Origin: Maridesulfovibrio ferrireducens
GTDB lineage: Bacteria; Desulfobacterota; Desulfovibrionia; Desulfovibrionales; Desulfovibrionaceae
Direction: 5' to 3'
DNA length: 64,000 nt
Assembly: GCF_900101105.1 (NCBI RefSeq)
Contig: NZ_FNGA01000007.1
Location: forward strand, 60,400 to 124,399
Part shown: positions 1 to 8,878 of the stretch, in pieces
How the letters are laid out: every line of letters begins with the position of its first letter
Numbering within the stretch: the first letter of the stretch is position 1
Notes under the pieces: generated by a model
The model's input: only the letters and a program-made list of their open reading frames with translations
What the model was told of the DNA's origin: nothing
Database searches by the model: none
Position numbers and translations under genes: made by a program

Positions 1-2
1 CT

Positions 3-602
3 CAAAAAGTTATTGAAGATATTGTTGCCCATTCATTAAGTATGGCTCACGAAATCAACTATGACAGCGTAGGCACATGGGAATGGATTGTAACTCCAAA
101 GGGAGACCCTTTCCTTATGGAAGTAAATACTCGTATTCAGGTTGAAAATGGTGTTTCAGCTGAGATTTCAAGTATTAACGGTGACTCTAATGTGAATTTG
201 ATCAAAGAACAGATCAGACTCGCACTTGGAGAAGAACTCGGCTACACACAAGACGACATAACACTTAACGGTGTCGGGATTGAATATAGAATTATCGCAG
301 AAGACACCGATGACAAGTTCTCTCCTTGGGCTGGAGAAATTGAAGAACTTCATTGGAAAGAACATCCGTGGCTCAAAATGCACACTCATATTCCTAAAGA
401 ACTGCCCTATCAGATCCCTACCGAATTTGACCCGAATCTGGCTCTAGCCATTATTTGGGGAAAAGACCTGAACGAAGCCAAAAAACGCGGACACGAATTC
501 CTTAATGAATTCGTACTGACAGGAAAGGACAGAAAGAACATTTCACTTAAGTCCAACCTGAAGTTTCTGGCCAAGAAAACAAACAATCTACTGGAATTCT
601 AA
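3..602 (+). CDS. Biotin carboxylase-like protein, C-terminal part (cut by window edge)
   Basis: The reading frame is open to the left edge, so only about the last 199 residues are present. An EVNTRIQVE segment near residue 40 matches the ATP-grasp active-site loop of biotin carboxylases, where the family usually has EVNTRLQVEHPVTE. Here the following HPVTE is replaced by NGVSAE, so this is a divergent member. The next block, with R-I-x-A-E-D and a W-A-G-E-I turn, fits the biotin carboxylase C-terminal domain. Biotin carboxylase makes carboxybiotin from bicarbonate and ATP for a carboxyltransferase. The gene ends 9 bp before the fused carboxyltransferase gene, which points to one acyl-CoA carboxylase operon. 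The N-terminal ATP-binding part and any biotin carrier domain lie outside the window. Confidence 0.85.
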   Translation, partial: QKVIEDIVAHSLSMAHEINYDSVGTWEWIVTPKGDPFLMEVNTRIQVENGVSAEISSINGDSNVNLIKEQIRLALGEELGYTQDDITLNGVGIEYRIIAEDTDDKFSPWAGEIEELHWKEHPWLKMHTHIPKELPYQIPTEFDPNLALAIIWGKDLNEAKKRGHEFLNEFVLTGKDRKNISLKSNLKFLAKKTNNLLEF

Positions 603-611
603 TTATACATT

Positions 612-2870
612 ATGGATATAGAAAAAAAACTGGATGGATTAATCAAGCGGGTCCAGTATGCGCGCGACATCCTCGGAGACACCGAGGATAGACGCCTTAC
701 TGCTTTTGCCCAAAAGCTTGACACCTTCCTAGATCGAAATATTAATCTGACTCAGGAAGAACTGTGGGATAAACTTAACACCGTAGCTGAAAGCCTCGCT
801 GTTCTGGAAAAGGATATTGATAATACCCTTACTCCCATGGATAAAGTCCGTATTGTTCGTCATTCCGAAAGAATCTGTCTTAAAGATATTCTTGAAAATG
901 TTTATGACAACTACACTGTTGTCGGCGGCAAGGATGACATGAGCATCGACCCCGGTATGGTTATTGCGCGAGCCTACATCTCTAGAAGAATTGGCAAAAA
1001 AGTGCATAATCAGCCCGTCATGGTAGTCGGACAGGAAAAAGGACACGGACAGGAATTCCGTAACGGTGGCTGTATCAAACCTTGGGGAAATGCTAACGCA
1101 CTTCGCTATATGAAAGTCGCTGCCCGCGAAAATATTCCCATCCATACCTATGTATTTACTCCCGGTTCATTCCCGATTGAAGACTACCCGGGTGCTGCTC
1201 AGCAAATTGCTGAAAACATCTATGAAATGTGCGGATTGGATGTTCCGATCATCTCCGTTATTTCAGAGGGTGGATCAGGCGGCGCAGAAGCCATTGCTAT
1301 GGCAGATAAACGCCTAATGCTTTCCCACGGTTATTACTCGGTTATATCCCCTGAGGGTGCGGCTGCAATCGAAGGAAGGCTTCGCGGTGGACAACGTGCC
1401 CCGACTGAGTTGATCGAGTCTTGCGCCAAAAATCAGCGCATTACTGCGAAAGACAACCTCGGATTCGGTTACATCGACGGTATTATCAAGGAACCCGCAT
1501 TAGGTTCCCGCCCTGAACATTTTGAATTTTATAAAACTATCAGAGCTGAAGTTATCAGAGCCACTGATGAAGTAGTTTTAAGCGTGAAAGGCCTCAGTCC
1601 GTTTCGTGGCGTAGCAATTAAAAGCCGTAATAAAAAAGAACTGACGGATGAATCTGTATTTGTACGCTGGTCTATCAACAGCAATGAAAAAGACCGCTTG
1701 CTGTGGAAGAGATATAAAAAATACCGTCGCATGGCTCAAGATGCCTACGAAGATAAAAGAACTCTGGTAGAAAAAATCAATTCTGCGAAAGTGGATGCTA
1801 TGGCTGCTGCTTATTCCACTATCCGCTATGATTTAATAAGAAAATACCAATCCAAACTTCAAAGATTTGTTGAAGAAACTAAAGACGAACTTCATGTCAT
1901 AACTAATAAAGTTGACCAATTGAAACAACGAGTTATAGGCAAAGTCGGATTTTCCACCAAGGAAAGCTCCGAAGTCGAATTTGCTTTGACAAAACTTTCT
2001 GCACAGAAAGATGACGATATTCCACCAGCAGATTATAGACATTTTGTCAGCCCCAGAGCTTCAGAAGACAGGGAAATAACCTGCCCTAATGCTGAAAAAG
2101 ACGGCTGCCTTGAAATATGGTCACGTGATCTGTTTGACGAATTCGGCGGGGTCTGTCCTACTTGCGGCCATCACTTCCCTATGGAATACCGTTGGTATCT
2201 TGCCAATGTATTTGACTGGGGAACTGTGCGCGAATTCAATAAATCAATTTGTGCATCCAACCCGACCAACTTTCCTAACTATCAGAACAGGCTGGACGCG
2301 GCGAAAGAAAAAACCGGACTACAGAGTGGTTGTATTACTTTTGAAGGTCATATTAAACACACCAAAGTCACCTGCGCTACACTTGTCGCCCCTTTTAGAG
2401 GTGGATCAGTCGGCGCTGCGGAAGGTGAAAAGTTTATTCGCGCCCTCGAACTTGCCGGTAAAAAAAGATATCCATTTCTGGCCTATGTTCACGGAACTGC
2501 CGGAATCAGGATTCAGGAAGGAACAAACGGACTGATCCAAATGCCGCGCTGTACTCTCGCAGTACGCCGTTACATTGAATCAGGCGGACTCTATATCGTT
2601 TTATATGATACAAACTCATACGCAGGACCTGTAGCCAGTTTCCTAGGCTGTTCACCATATCAGTATGCAGTTCGTTCATCCCGTCTCGGTTTTGCAGGTC
2701 CCGGAGTTATTAAAGAAACTACAGGGCTCGACATTCCACCGGATTACCATTCCGCTTACAACGCTCTCTCCCGTGGTCATATTCAAGACATCTGGGACCG
2801 CAGAGACATCCGCAGAAATCTGCATCAGGCTTTTCTTACCGTTGGTGGAAGAAACCTGTATTACAGATAA
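612..2870 (+). CDS. Fused acetyl-CoA carboxylase carboxyltransferase (AccA-like then AccD-like)
   Basis: A 752-residue protein that transfers the carboxyl group from carboxybiotin to acetyl-CoA to form malonyl-CoA. The N-terminal half (about 1-400) resembles the alpha subunit: EGGSGGAEAIAMADK and YSVISPEGAAAI around residues 220-255 are the AccA crotonase-fold signatures. A helical linker follows. From about residue 490 the protein resembles the beta subunit, with a four-cysteine zinc ribbon (CPNAEKDGC then CPTCGHHF) and a glycine-rich G-T-A-G-I-R-I-Q-E-G segment. Most bacteria encode the subunits separately, with beta first in fused actinobacterial enzymes; here alpha precedes beta. It follows the biotin carboxylase gene by 9 bp. 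Acetyl-CoA rather than another acyl-CoA as substrate is inferred from the AccA/AccD likeness. Confidence 0.9.
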   Translation: MDIEKKLDGLIKRVQYARDILGDTEDRRLTAFAQKLDTFLDRNINLTQEELWDKLNTVAESLAVLEKDIDNTLTPMDKVRIVRHSERICLKDILENVYDNYTVVGGKDDMSIDPGMVIARAYISRRIGKKVHNQPVMVVGQEKGHGQEFRNGGCIKPWGNANALRYMKVAARENIPIHTYVFTPGSFPIEDYPGAAQQIAENIYEMCGLDVPIISVISEGGSGGAEAIAMADKRLMLSHGYYSVISPEGAAAIEGRLRGGQRAPTELIESCAKNQRITAKDNLGFGYIDGIIKEPALGSRPEHFEFYKTIRAEVIRATDEVVLSVKGLSPFRGVAIKSRNKKELTDESVFVRWSINSNEKDRLLWKRYKKYRRMAQDAYEDKRTLVEKINSAKVDAMAAAYSTIRYDLIRKYQSKLQRFVEETKDELHVITNKVDQLKQRVIGKVGFSTKESSEVEFALTKLSAQKDDDIPPADYRHFVSPRASEDREITCPNAEKDGCLEIWSRDLFDEFGGVCPTCGHHFPMEYRWYLANVFDWGTVREFNKSICASNPTNFPNYQNRLDAAKEKTGLQSGCITFEGHIKHTKVTCATLVAPFRGGSVGAAEGEKFIRALELAGKKRYPFLAYVHGTAGIRIQEGTNGLIQMPRCTLAVRRYIESGGLYIVLYDTNSYAGPVASFLGCSPYQYAVRSSRLGFAGPGVIKETTGLDIPPDYHSAYNALSRGHIQDIWDRRDIRRNLHQAFLTVGGRNLYYR

Positions 2871-2891
2871 TAAGCATCCCCGAACAAAATC

Positions 2892-2931
2892 AAAAAGCCT
2901 CTTTCTGCTTAGCAGAAAGAGGCTTTTTTTT
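2892..2931. terminator. Bidirectional intrinsic terminator
   Basis: A 12-bp perfect stem (GCCTCTTTCTGC at 2897-2908 with its complement at 2912-2923), a 3-nt loop, and flanking A and T runs. It sits between the convergent carboxyltransferase and zinc-ribbon genes and can serve both strands. Confidence 0.9.
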
Positions 2932-2951
2932 ATTATTTTTAAAGTGATCGA

Positions 2952-3194
2952 CTAGAAAAAATCAGGATCGATTGCAGCATGCCCATTTGCGAGCATAGTT
3001 TTGTAAAACCTGACTAGTTTTTCATCGACCGGAACAATTGGAAAGTTCTTACGGCACGAATCACACTGAACCATAACAGGCCGTGTAGGAGCAACAAAGG
3101 GAACAGATCTTTCACAAAAAGGACAGGGATATAGAAAAATTATTTCCATCCCGCTTGGGCGGACAGGAGATAACGGTTTTCCAGATTCAGACAT
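2952..3194 (-). CDS. Small zinc-ribbon protein
   Basis: An 80-residue protein with two CxxC pairs, CPFC near residue 24 and CDSC near residue 44, spaced as in a treble-clef or zinc-ribbon domain. No signal peptide or membrane segment is visible. The C-terminal third has a short helix (K-L-V-R-F-Y-K) and no recognisable domain. It starts only 2 bp after the end of gpmI on the same strand, so the two are probably co-transcribed. I do not recognise the family. A nucleic-acid or protein-binding role is possible, but nothing in the sequence fixes it. Confidence 0.7.
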   Translation of the reverse strand: MSESGKPLSPVRPSGMEIIFLYPCPFCERSVPFVAPTRPVMVQCDSCRKNFPIVPVDEKLVRFYKTMLANGHAAIDPDFF

Positions 3195-3196
3195 TT

Positions 3197-4729
3197 TTAA
3201 CTCTCAATAAGATTTTTACCGGTCATTTCCTTTGGAACAGGAATGCCCATTAAATTCAGAATGGTAGGAGCTATATCACACAATGCTCCGGAAGAAGGAG
3301 TTCGCCCTTTAAAGACGTCACCTATGAAAATTAAAGGAACTTCATTCAAACTGTGGGCTGTCTGAGGTCCGCCGTCAGCGTCAATCATCTCTTCCGCATT
3401 ACCATGATCAGCAGTCAGAAAAACCTGCCCGCCAAGCTTTGTAACGGCTTCAATAATTTTAGCTACGCAGGCATCAACAGTTTCACAGGCTAAAATAGCC
3501 GCAGGGATTATTCCAGAATGTCCAACCATGTCCAGATTGGCAAGGTTGCAGATACACAAAGAATAATCCGGCAGAACGTTAATAAGTTTTTCAGTAACTT
3601 CTTCGGCGCTCATCTGCGGTTTCTGATCGTATGTAGCCACTTCACGGGGCGAAGGAACAAGGATTCTATCCTCATTCGGGAAAGGTTCTTCCCTTCCGCC
3701 ATTCATAAAATATGTAACATGTGCATATTTTTCCGTTTCAGCAATTCTCAACTGTTTGAGTCCTGCATTCGAAATTACTTCCCCAATAGGATTAGTAATA
3801 TTTTGCGGAGGAAAGGCTACGGGAAAAGGAAAATCGCCTTCGTAACGAGTCATGGTCACGAAGTCGCTAAAAGCAGGAACAACAGGACGTTCAAATTCAT
3901 TAAAATCTTCGTCGTTTAAAATCCTGCACATCTGACGAGCGCGGTCTGCCCGGAAATTAAAAAAGAAAACACCATCTTCATCAAGCATCAGCCCATCAGT
4001 TTCAACGAGAACTCGCGGCTTAATGAACTCATCAGTTTCACCTGCTTCGTAGGCATCTTCAATCGCTTTAACCGGATCAAAAGCCTCGACGCCTTCGCCG
4101 AGAACCAAAGCGCGATAGGAAATTTCATTCCGTTCATAATGCTTATCGCGATCCATTGAATAATATCGGCCCGAGATGGTCGCAACCTTCCCGATTCCGA
4201 TTTCATTCATCTTATCAACCAGTTGGCGCATATATTCTTTACCTTTAGTAGGCGAAGTATCTCGTCCATCCATAAAAGCATGGACGAACACTTCACTTAC
4301 TCCGGCATCCTTAACTACTTTAAGCAAAGCAAAAAGATGATTGATATGTGAATGCACTCCACCATCCGAAAGCAGCCCCATAAAATGGAGACGCCCACCG
4401 GAGGCTTTCACATTATCAATTAAATCGCATATCGCATCATTCGTAGCGAATTTTTCTTTTTCAATATCAATATCAATCCGAGTCATGTCCTGATAAACAA
4501 CGCGTCCGGCTCCGATGTTGGTATGACCAACTTCAGAATTCCCCATAAAACCATCAGGTAAACCGACAGCTCTACCAGAACATTTGAGATGCGTATTAGG
4601 ATAAGTCTTAAAAAGACTGTCCAAAACCGGAGTATTGGCAAGCTGCACAGCATTACCTTTACCAGCCGGGGCAATTCCCCACCCGTCTAGAATAAGGAGA
4701 ACTGTGGGAGAACCGGACTGCTCTGACAT
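3197..4729 (-). CDS. gpmI: 2,3-bisphosphoglycerate-independent phosphoglycerate mutase
   Basis: Interconverts 3-phosphoglycerate and 2-phosphoglycerate in glycolysis and gluconeogenesis, using two manganese ions and a phosphoserine intermediate. The 510-residue length is normal for the family. The N-terminal motif LILDGWG holds metal ligand D15, and GNSEVGHTNIG places the catalytic serine at S65. HAFMDGRDTSP near residue 155 and TADHGNAEEM near residue 440 are the other metal and substrate signatures. It lies between rsfS (upstream, 30 bp) and the zinc-ribbon gene (2 bp), and all three read leftward. The cofactor-independent enzyme is the usual type in anaerobic delta-proteobacteria. Confidence 0.97.
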   Translation of the reverse strand: MSEQSGSPTVLLILDGWGIAPAGKGNAVQLANTPVLDSLFKTYPNTHLKCSGRAVGLPDGFMGNSEVGHTNIGAGRVVYQDMTRIDIDIEKEKFATNDAICDLIDNVKASGGRLHFMGLLSDGGVHSHINHLFALLKVVKDAGVSEVFVHAFMDGRDTSPTKGKEYMRQLVDKMNEIGIGKVATISGRYYSMDRDKHYERNEISYRALVLGEGVEAFDPVKAIEDAYEAGETDEFIKPRVLVETDGLMLDEDGVFFFNFRADRARQMCRILNDEDFNEFERPVVPAFSDFVTMTRYEGDFPFPVAFPPQNITNPIGEVISNAGLKQLRIAETEKYAHVTYFMNGGREEPFPNEDRILVPSPREVATYDQKPQMSAEEVTEKLINVLPDYSLCICNLANLDMVGHSGIIPAAILACETVDACVAKIIEAVTKLGGQVFLTADHGNAEEMIDADGGPQTAHSLNEVPLIFIGDVFKGRTPSSGALCDIAPTILNLMGIPVPKEMTGKNLIES

Positions 4730-4759
4730 GATATAGACCTCAAAACGGAGGCTTATGGC

Positions 4760-5140
4760 CTACCGGTTAATATCCAATTCAATTTTAGTCCCTTCGGACC
4801 ACAATCCTTCAACATTATAAAAACCGCGATTATCTTCCTGGAAAATATGGATGATAATATCGTTCAAATCGAGAAGAATCCAATCTCCGGTCTGGTAACC
4901 TTCCATTCCAAGATACTCAATATTTCCAGTTGAAAGCTTCTCGAGAGTGTTATCAGCCAATGACTGAGCGTGACGAATACCTTTAGCACTGACAACCATT
5001 ACGATTTCTGAAATCGGGCAAATCCCGGTTACATCAATGGCTATAAGGTCAATTGCTTGTTTTTCATCCAGCCATTCTGCAACAAGCTGAAGTTTGTCCT
5101 GAGTCTCGATCTCTTTAAATTTTTTACTTTTAGTTTTCAT
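4760..5140 (-). CDS. rsfS: Ribosomal silencing factor RsfS (Iojap family)
   Basis: A 126-residue protein of the usual length. RsfS binds ribosomal protein L14 and blocks joining of the ribosomal subunits, lowering translation under nutrient limitation. The signatures are the A-I-D-L-I-A-I-D-V core strand, the E-G-Y-Q-T-G-D-W-I-L-L-D-L segment around residue 80, and I-H-I-F-Q-E-D-N-R-G-F-Y-N-V-E-G-L-W near the C-terminus. It is the first gene of a leftward unit with gpmI. The region before its ATG is A/T-rich with no strong Shine-Dalgarno sequence. The often-adjacent nadD gene is absent. Confidence 0.95.
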   Translation of the reverse strand: MKTKSKKFKEIETQDKLQLVAEWLDEKQAIDLIAIDVTGICPISEIVMVVSAKGIRHAQSLADNTLEKLSTGNIEYLGMEGYQTGDWILLDLNDIIIHIFQEDNRGFYNVEGLWSEGTKIELDINR

Positions 5141-5595
5141 TCTTTTATATTTTATTAACTCGGCGCCCCCTTAAACAAAGGAACGCACTTTGAAGAAACT
5201 GCGAAAAACAGGATATAGGGTTTTAAATCCCCTGCGCGATATTCATCCGTCATGAACAACCATGCACAGTCCCACTCACAGTATTTAACCTACAATATGA
5301 TTATATAGAGAATTTATGCCCGGTACGCAATCAATACCATCAAAAACACTGAAAATAAGATACCGCACATTCAAACTTGACTGCGAGTGACTACTTATGA
5401 GATATAAGCAAGCAGGCTTAATCTCAGTTTTTTTCTTTTTAGATTCATCTTTTTCGAAAATGACTAATAGCCAATTTTTGGTTACGGAGATAAGCAATAA
5501 TAAAACTTTCAGGGCCATGGGTACACCCCTGTGGCTCTTTTTTTTCACATAGATCTCCTTTTATACTAAGGAGTAAACAGGAGTGGAGGCAATTA
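5141..5595. other. 455-bp intergenic region between divergent rsfS and paaK
   Basis: No convincing gene on either strand. It must hold the promoters of rsfS (leftward) and paaK (rightward). On the + strand there is a TTGACT hexamer at 5377-5382 with an A/T-rich GATATA about 18 bp later, a weak promoter candidate. A hairpin followed by eight Ts at 5510-5545 lies between it and paaK. The arrangement would suit a leader RNA or a short independent transcript ending before paaK. No tRNA, riboswitch or known RNA motif was recognised. Confidence 0.5.
5510..5545 (+). terminator. Terminator-like hairpin in the paaK leader
   Basis: AGGGCCA at 5511-5517 pairs with TGGCTCT at 5532-5538 (one G-U pair), with an inner GGG/CCC pairing and then a run of eight Ts. 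It reads rightward, ends about 50 bp before the paaK start and has no annotated + strand gene upstream. It may terminate a short upstream RNA or act as an attenuator for paaK. Which of these is unresolved. Confidence 0.6.
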
Positions 5596-6903
5596 ATGAT
5601 CTTCGATATAGATAAAGAAACAATGCCTAGAGAAGAATTGGAAGCACTTCAACTTAAACGTTTGAAACAACTTTGTGAACGCGTTTATGCCAATGTCCCT
5701 TTCTATACAAAAAAGTTTAAAGAACTCGGAATTACACCCGATGATATCAATTCCCTTTCCGACCTTCAGAAATTGCCTTTTACCGAAAAACAGGATCTGC
5801 GCAATCATTATCCTTTCGGATTGTTCGCGGTATCCCGTGAAAACATTGTAAGGATTCATTCATCCTCAGGAACCACCGGGAAAGCGACTGTCGTGGGCTA
5901 CACCAAACGCGACATTGCAAACTGGGCGGGTTTGATGGCTCGCGCGTTCGCGATGGCGGGAGCAACTCCCGAAGACATCATTCATAATGCTTATGGATAT
6001 GGGTTATTCACCGGAGGACTCGGCGTACATTACGGAGCAGAAGCTCTCGGAGCAACGATCATTCCTATTTCCGGCGGCGGAACAAGACGCCAGATTATGC
6101 TTCTTAAAGATTTCGGTGCAACAGCAATTTGCTGCACCCCTTCTTATGCTCTTTACTTGTACGAAACAGGAAAAGAGATGGGTATCGATTTCAGAGAATT
6201 ACCACTTAAAGTAGGTATTTTCGGAGCGGAACCATGGACCGAATCCATGCGCAGAGAGATCGAAGATAAGCTTGATATCAAAGCTCTTGATATCTACGGA
6301 CTTTCTGAAATAATGGGGCCCGGTGTCGCAATGGAATGTGCTGAAGCACAGGACGGTCTGCATATCATGGAAGATCATTTTATTCCTGAAATTATCAATC
6401 CGGATACAGGTGAACTGGCCAAACCAGGTGAAGTCGGTGAGTTAGTTGTAACCACACTCACAAAAGAAGGCATCCCGCTCATCCGTTACCGCACCCGCGA
6501 CCTGACAAAAATCACTTACACACCTTGTCGTTGCGGCAGAACTCTTGCAAGAATGCAACGCGTTAAAGGCAGAAGCGATGACATGTTGATCATTCGCGGC
6601 GTAAATGTATTCCCGTCTCAGATTGAATCTATTCTCATCGAAACCGAAGGATTGTCTCCACATTATCTGCTGGAAATCCATAGAGATGGAAACCTTGATA
6701 TTCTTACTATCAAAGTTGAAGTCGCAGGAACCGCGTTCTCTGATGAAATTAAAAATTTACAGAGCCTCGAAAGAAAGATACAAAGAAATATCAAAGAATT
6801 CCTTGGTGTAACAGCTCGGATTAAACTGGTAGAACCTAACTCTATTGAGCGTTCGACCGGTAAAGCCAAAAGAATTGTCGACCTTCGCAACGAGAACCAA
6901 TAA
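5596..6903 (+). CDS. Phenylacetate-CoA ligase family protein
   Basis: A 435-residue AMP-forming acyl-CoA ligase of the PaaK family, which activates phenylacetate or related aryl acids with ATP and CoA. The phosphate-binding loop [15 protein letters not shown] lies around residue 92, [10 protein letters not shown] around residue 235 and RYRTRDLT around residue 300. [20 protein letters not shown] near residue 325 is the hinge/C-terminal domain signature of this family. The ATG has a good ribosome binding site (GGAG about 9 bp upstream). An ACT-domain gene follows by 27 bp. In sulfate reducers and archaea such ligases often occur with indolepyruvate oxidoreductase genes in aromatic amino acid metabolism. 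None is in this window, so the natural substrate is not established. Confidence 0.93.
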   Translation: MIFDIDKETMPREELEALQLKRLKQLCERVYANVPFYTKKFKELGITPDDINSLSDLQKLPFTEKQDLRNHYPFGLFAVSRENIVRIHSSSGTTGKATVVGYTKRDIANWAGLMARAFAMAGATPEDIIHNAYGYGLFTGGLGVHYGAEALGATIIPISGGGTRRQIMLLKDFGATAICCTPSYALYLYETGKEMGIDFRELPLKVGIFGAEPWTESMRREIEDKLDIKALDIYGLSEIMGPGVAMECAEAQDGLHIMEDHFIPEIINPDTGELAKPGEVGELVVTTLTKEGIPLIRYRTRDLTKITYTPCRCGRTLARMQRVKGRSDDMLIIRGVNVFPSQIESILIETEGLSPHYLLEIHRDGNLDILTIKVEVAGTAFSDEIKNLQSLERKIQRNIKEFLGVTARIKLVEPNSIERSTGKAKRIVDLRNENQ

Positions 6904-6930
6904 CCGAACCCAATAAAAGCGAGGTACATT

Positions 6931-7362
6931 ATGAAATGTGATCAGCTATCTATATTCCTTGAAAATCGTGCCGGAAGACTTGCAGAAGTAACCAGACTTC
7001 TCAGCGAAGCAAAAGTTAATATCCGCGCTCTTTCCCTTGCCGACACTTCAGACTTCGGCATTCTGCGACTCATAGTTTCTGACTTTGATAAAGCTCAGAA
7101 AACACTGAAAGACGCTGGATTTACTGTTGGTAAAACAACTGTTGTCGCAGTTGTTGTTGACGATCATCCCGGAGGACTTCACGCCCTGCTGGAAATGCTC
7201 AGAAATGCCAGCATCAACGTTGAATACATGTACGCATTTGTTCAGCAGACCGGCAATAATGCCGTCATTATCTTTCGCTTTGATCGAACAGATCAGGCAA
7301 TTGAACTGCTTGCTGAGAATAATATCCAGACAATCCCCAGCGAAGAACTTTCAAAACTGTAG
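6931..7362 (+). CDS. Tandem ACT-domain protein
   Basis: A 143-residue cytoplasmic protein made of two ACT domains (about 1-68 and 70-140). The first begins Q-L-S-I-F-L-E-N-R-A-G-R-L-A-E and the second V-V-V-D-D-H-P-G-G-L-H-A-L-L-E, both with the glycine at the ligand-binding turn. ACT domains bind small ligands, usually amino acids, and control partner enzymes. It has no catalytic domain and starts 27 bp after the PaaK-family ligase, so it is probably a ligand-sensing partner or regulator of aryl-acid or aromatic amino acid metabolism. That role is inference from context. A strong terminator follows. Confidence 0.88.
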   Translation: MKCDQLSIFLENRAGRLAEVTRLLSEAKVNIRALSLADTSDFGILRLIVSDFDKAQKTLKDAGFTVGKTTVVAVVVDDHPGGLHALLEMLRNASINVEYMYAFVQQTGNNAVIIFRFDRTDQAIELLAENNIQTIPSEELSKL

Positions 7363-7390
7363 CAAACAACCTGTCATTATGATTTACTTG

Positions 7391-7421
7391 AAGGGCCGGG
7401 AATTTTTCCCGGCCCTTTTTT
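7391..7421 (+). terminator. Intrinsic terminator after the paaK-ACT unit
   Basis: An 11-bp GC-rich stem (AAGGGCCGGGA at 7391-7401 with TCCCGGCCCTT at 7407-7417) followed by a T run. It separates the paaK-ACT operon from rtcB. Confidence 0.92.
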
Positions 7422-7438
7422 AATTTCAGGAGATTTAA

Positions 7439-8866
7439 ATGAATCTTGAACTGCTCACTAAATTAGGGTCATGCAGATGGAAAATTAAAAGAATAAGCCC
7501 TATGAATACTGATGCTGTAATTTTTGCCGATGAAAAAATCCTACACGCTCTCGATGACAAAACAGTTTCACAAATGCGGGATGTTGCATCTCTGCCCGGA
7601 GTTGTCGGCCCGGTCTGCATTATGCCGGACGCCCATTCCGGTTATGGATTTCCTATCGGCGGAGTCGGTGCTTTTGACCCTGAAAAAGGCGTTATTTCAG
7701 CCGGAGGAGTAGGTTTCGATATTTCATGCGGAGTAAGAACGCTGACCACAGGACTTAAGAAACATCACCTGAAAGAAGTCTCAGAAAAACTCGCAGATTC
7801 TCTTTTTAAAAATATACCTTCAGGAACAGGAGTCGGCGGAAAATTAAAACTTACAAACAATCAAATGGACGAAATGCTTTCAGGCGGAGCTTCATGGGCA
7901 GTCGGACAAAAGATGGGATTTCCTGATGATTTGCGCCGCATCGAAAACAATGGAGTTTTCAGACAGGCCGATCCTTCTAAAGTTTCTAAAAAAGCAAAAC
8001 AAAGAATGATTGATCAGCTCGGAACTCTGGGGTCAGGAAATCATTACCTTGAAGTTCAATATGTTGAAAAAATTTTTGATGAACAAACAGCAAAAGCATT
8101 CGGAATTGCCGAAAATGAAATCCTTGTCAGCATACATTGCGGTTCGCGGGGTTTAGGCCATCAGATAGCAACAGATTACTTGCCTCTCATGGTCAAAAGT
8201 GCTGCAAAATATGGTATAAAACTACCGAATAAAGACATTGCGTGCGCGCCTATAAAATCAAGTCTGGGACAAGATTACCTTAAAGCCATGGGAGCAGGCA
8301 TAAATTGCGCCCTTGCCAATAGACAGAGGATAACCCATCTGGTGAGAAACTGTTTTGCAGACATATTACCGAAAGCAGATCTCAAACTTCTCTATGATGT
8401 GAGCCACAACACCTGCAACCGAGAAGAATTCCTCATTAACGGTCACATGAAAACGCTTTATGTACATCGTAAAGGAGCGACAAGAGCTTTGGGCCCCAAC
8501 TCACCGGAACTTCCGCATGAATTCAAAAAATATGGCCAGCCAGTAATAATCGGTGGCAGTATGGGAACCTCCTCATACATACTGGCAGGCACAACAGCTT
8601 CTGCTGAGCTTTCCTTCTCCTCATCCTGTCACGGTGCGGGAAGAGTAATGAGCCGAACCAAAGCATTAAAATCTTTTAAAGGAAAAAACATTCAAGACAG
8701 ACTCAATCTTAATGGAATTATTATTAAAAGTGGATCAATACGAGGACTGGCGGAAGAAGCTCCAAAAGCATATAAAGATGTTGAAAGAGTAATAAACGTC
8801 GCTGAACAAGCGGGAATTTCAAAAATAATCGCCCGCCTTAAGCCAATTATATGTGTTAAAGGCTGA
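7439..8866 (+). CDS. rtcB: RNA-splicing ligase RtcB
   Basis: A 475-residue GTP- and manganese-dependent RNA ligase joining 2',3'-cyclic phosphate or 3'-phosphate ends to 5'-OH ends, for tRNA or rRNA repair. GGVGFDISCGVR near residue 95 carries the metal-binding Asp and Cys. GSGNHYLEVQYVE near residue 200 and S-I-H-C-G-S-R-G-L-G-H near residue 231 carry metal-binding histidines, and VHRKGATRA near residue 342 contains the guanylylated histidine. AGGAGA lies just upstream of the ATG. The gene has no archease or RtcR neighbour and is followed 12 bp later by an HPt gene. Confidence 0.95.
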   Translation: MNLELLTKLGSCRWKIKRISPMNTDAVIFADEKILHALDDKTVSQMRDVASLPGVVGPVCIMPDAHSGYGFPIGGVGAFDPEKGVISAGGVGFDISCGVRTLTTGLKKHHLKEVSEKLADSLFKNIPSGTGVGGKLKLTNNQMDEMLSGGASWAVGQKMGFPDDLRRIENNGVFRQADPSKVSKKAKQRMIDQLGTLGSGNHYLEVQYVEKIFDEQTAKAFGIAENEILVSIHCGSRGLGHQIATDYLPLMVKSAAKYGIKLPNKDIACAPIKSSLGQDYLKAMGAGINCALANRQRITHLVRNCFADILPKADLKLLYDVSHNTCNREEFLINGHMKTLYVHRKGATRALGPNSPELPHEFKKYGQPVIIGGSMGTSSYILAGTTASAELSFSSSCHGAGRVMSRTKALKSFKGKNIQDRLNLNGIIIKSGSIRGLAEEAPKAYKDVERVINVAEQAGISKIIARLKPIICVKG

Positions 8867-8878
8867 AAACTTGTAGAA

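Noticed and set aside
5285..5548. 87-codon minus-strand frame in the rsfS-paaK gap
   Set aside because: It begins inside the terminator-like hairpin, has no ribosome binding site and an unconvincing composition.
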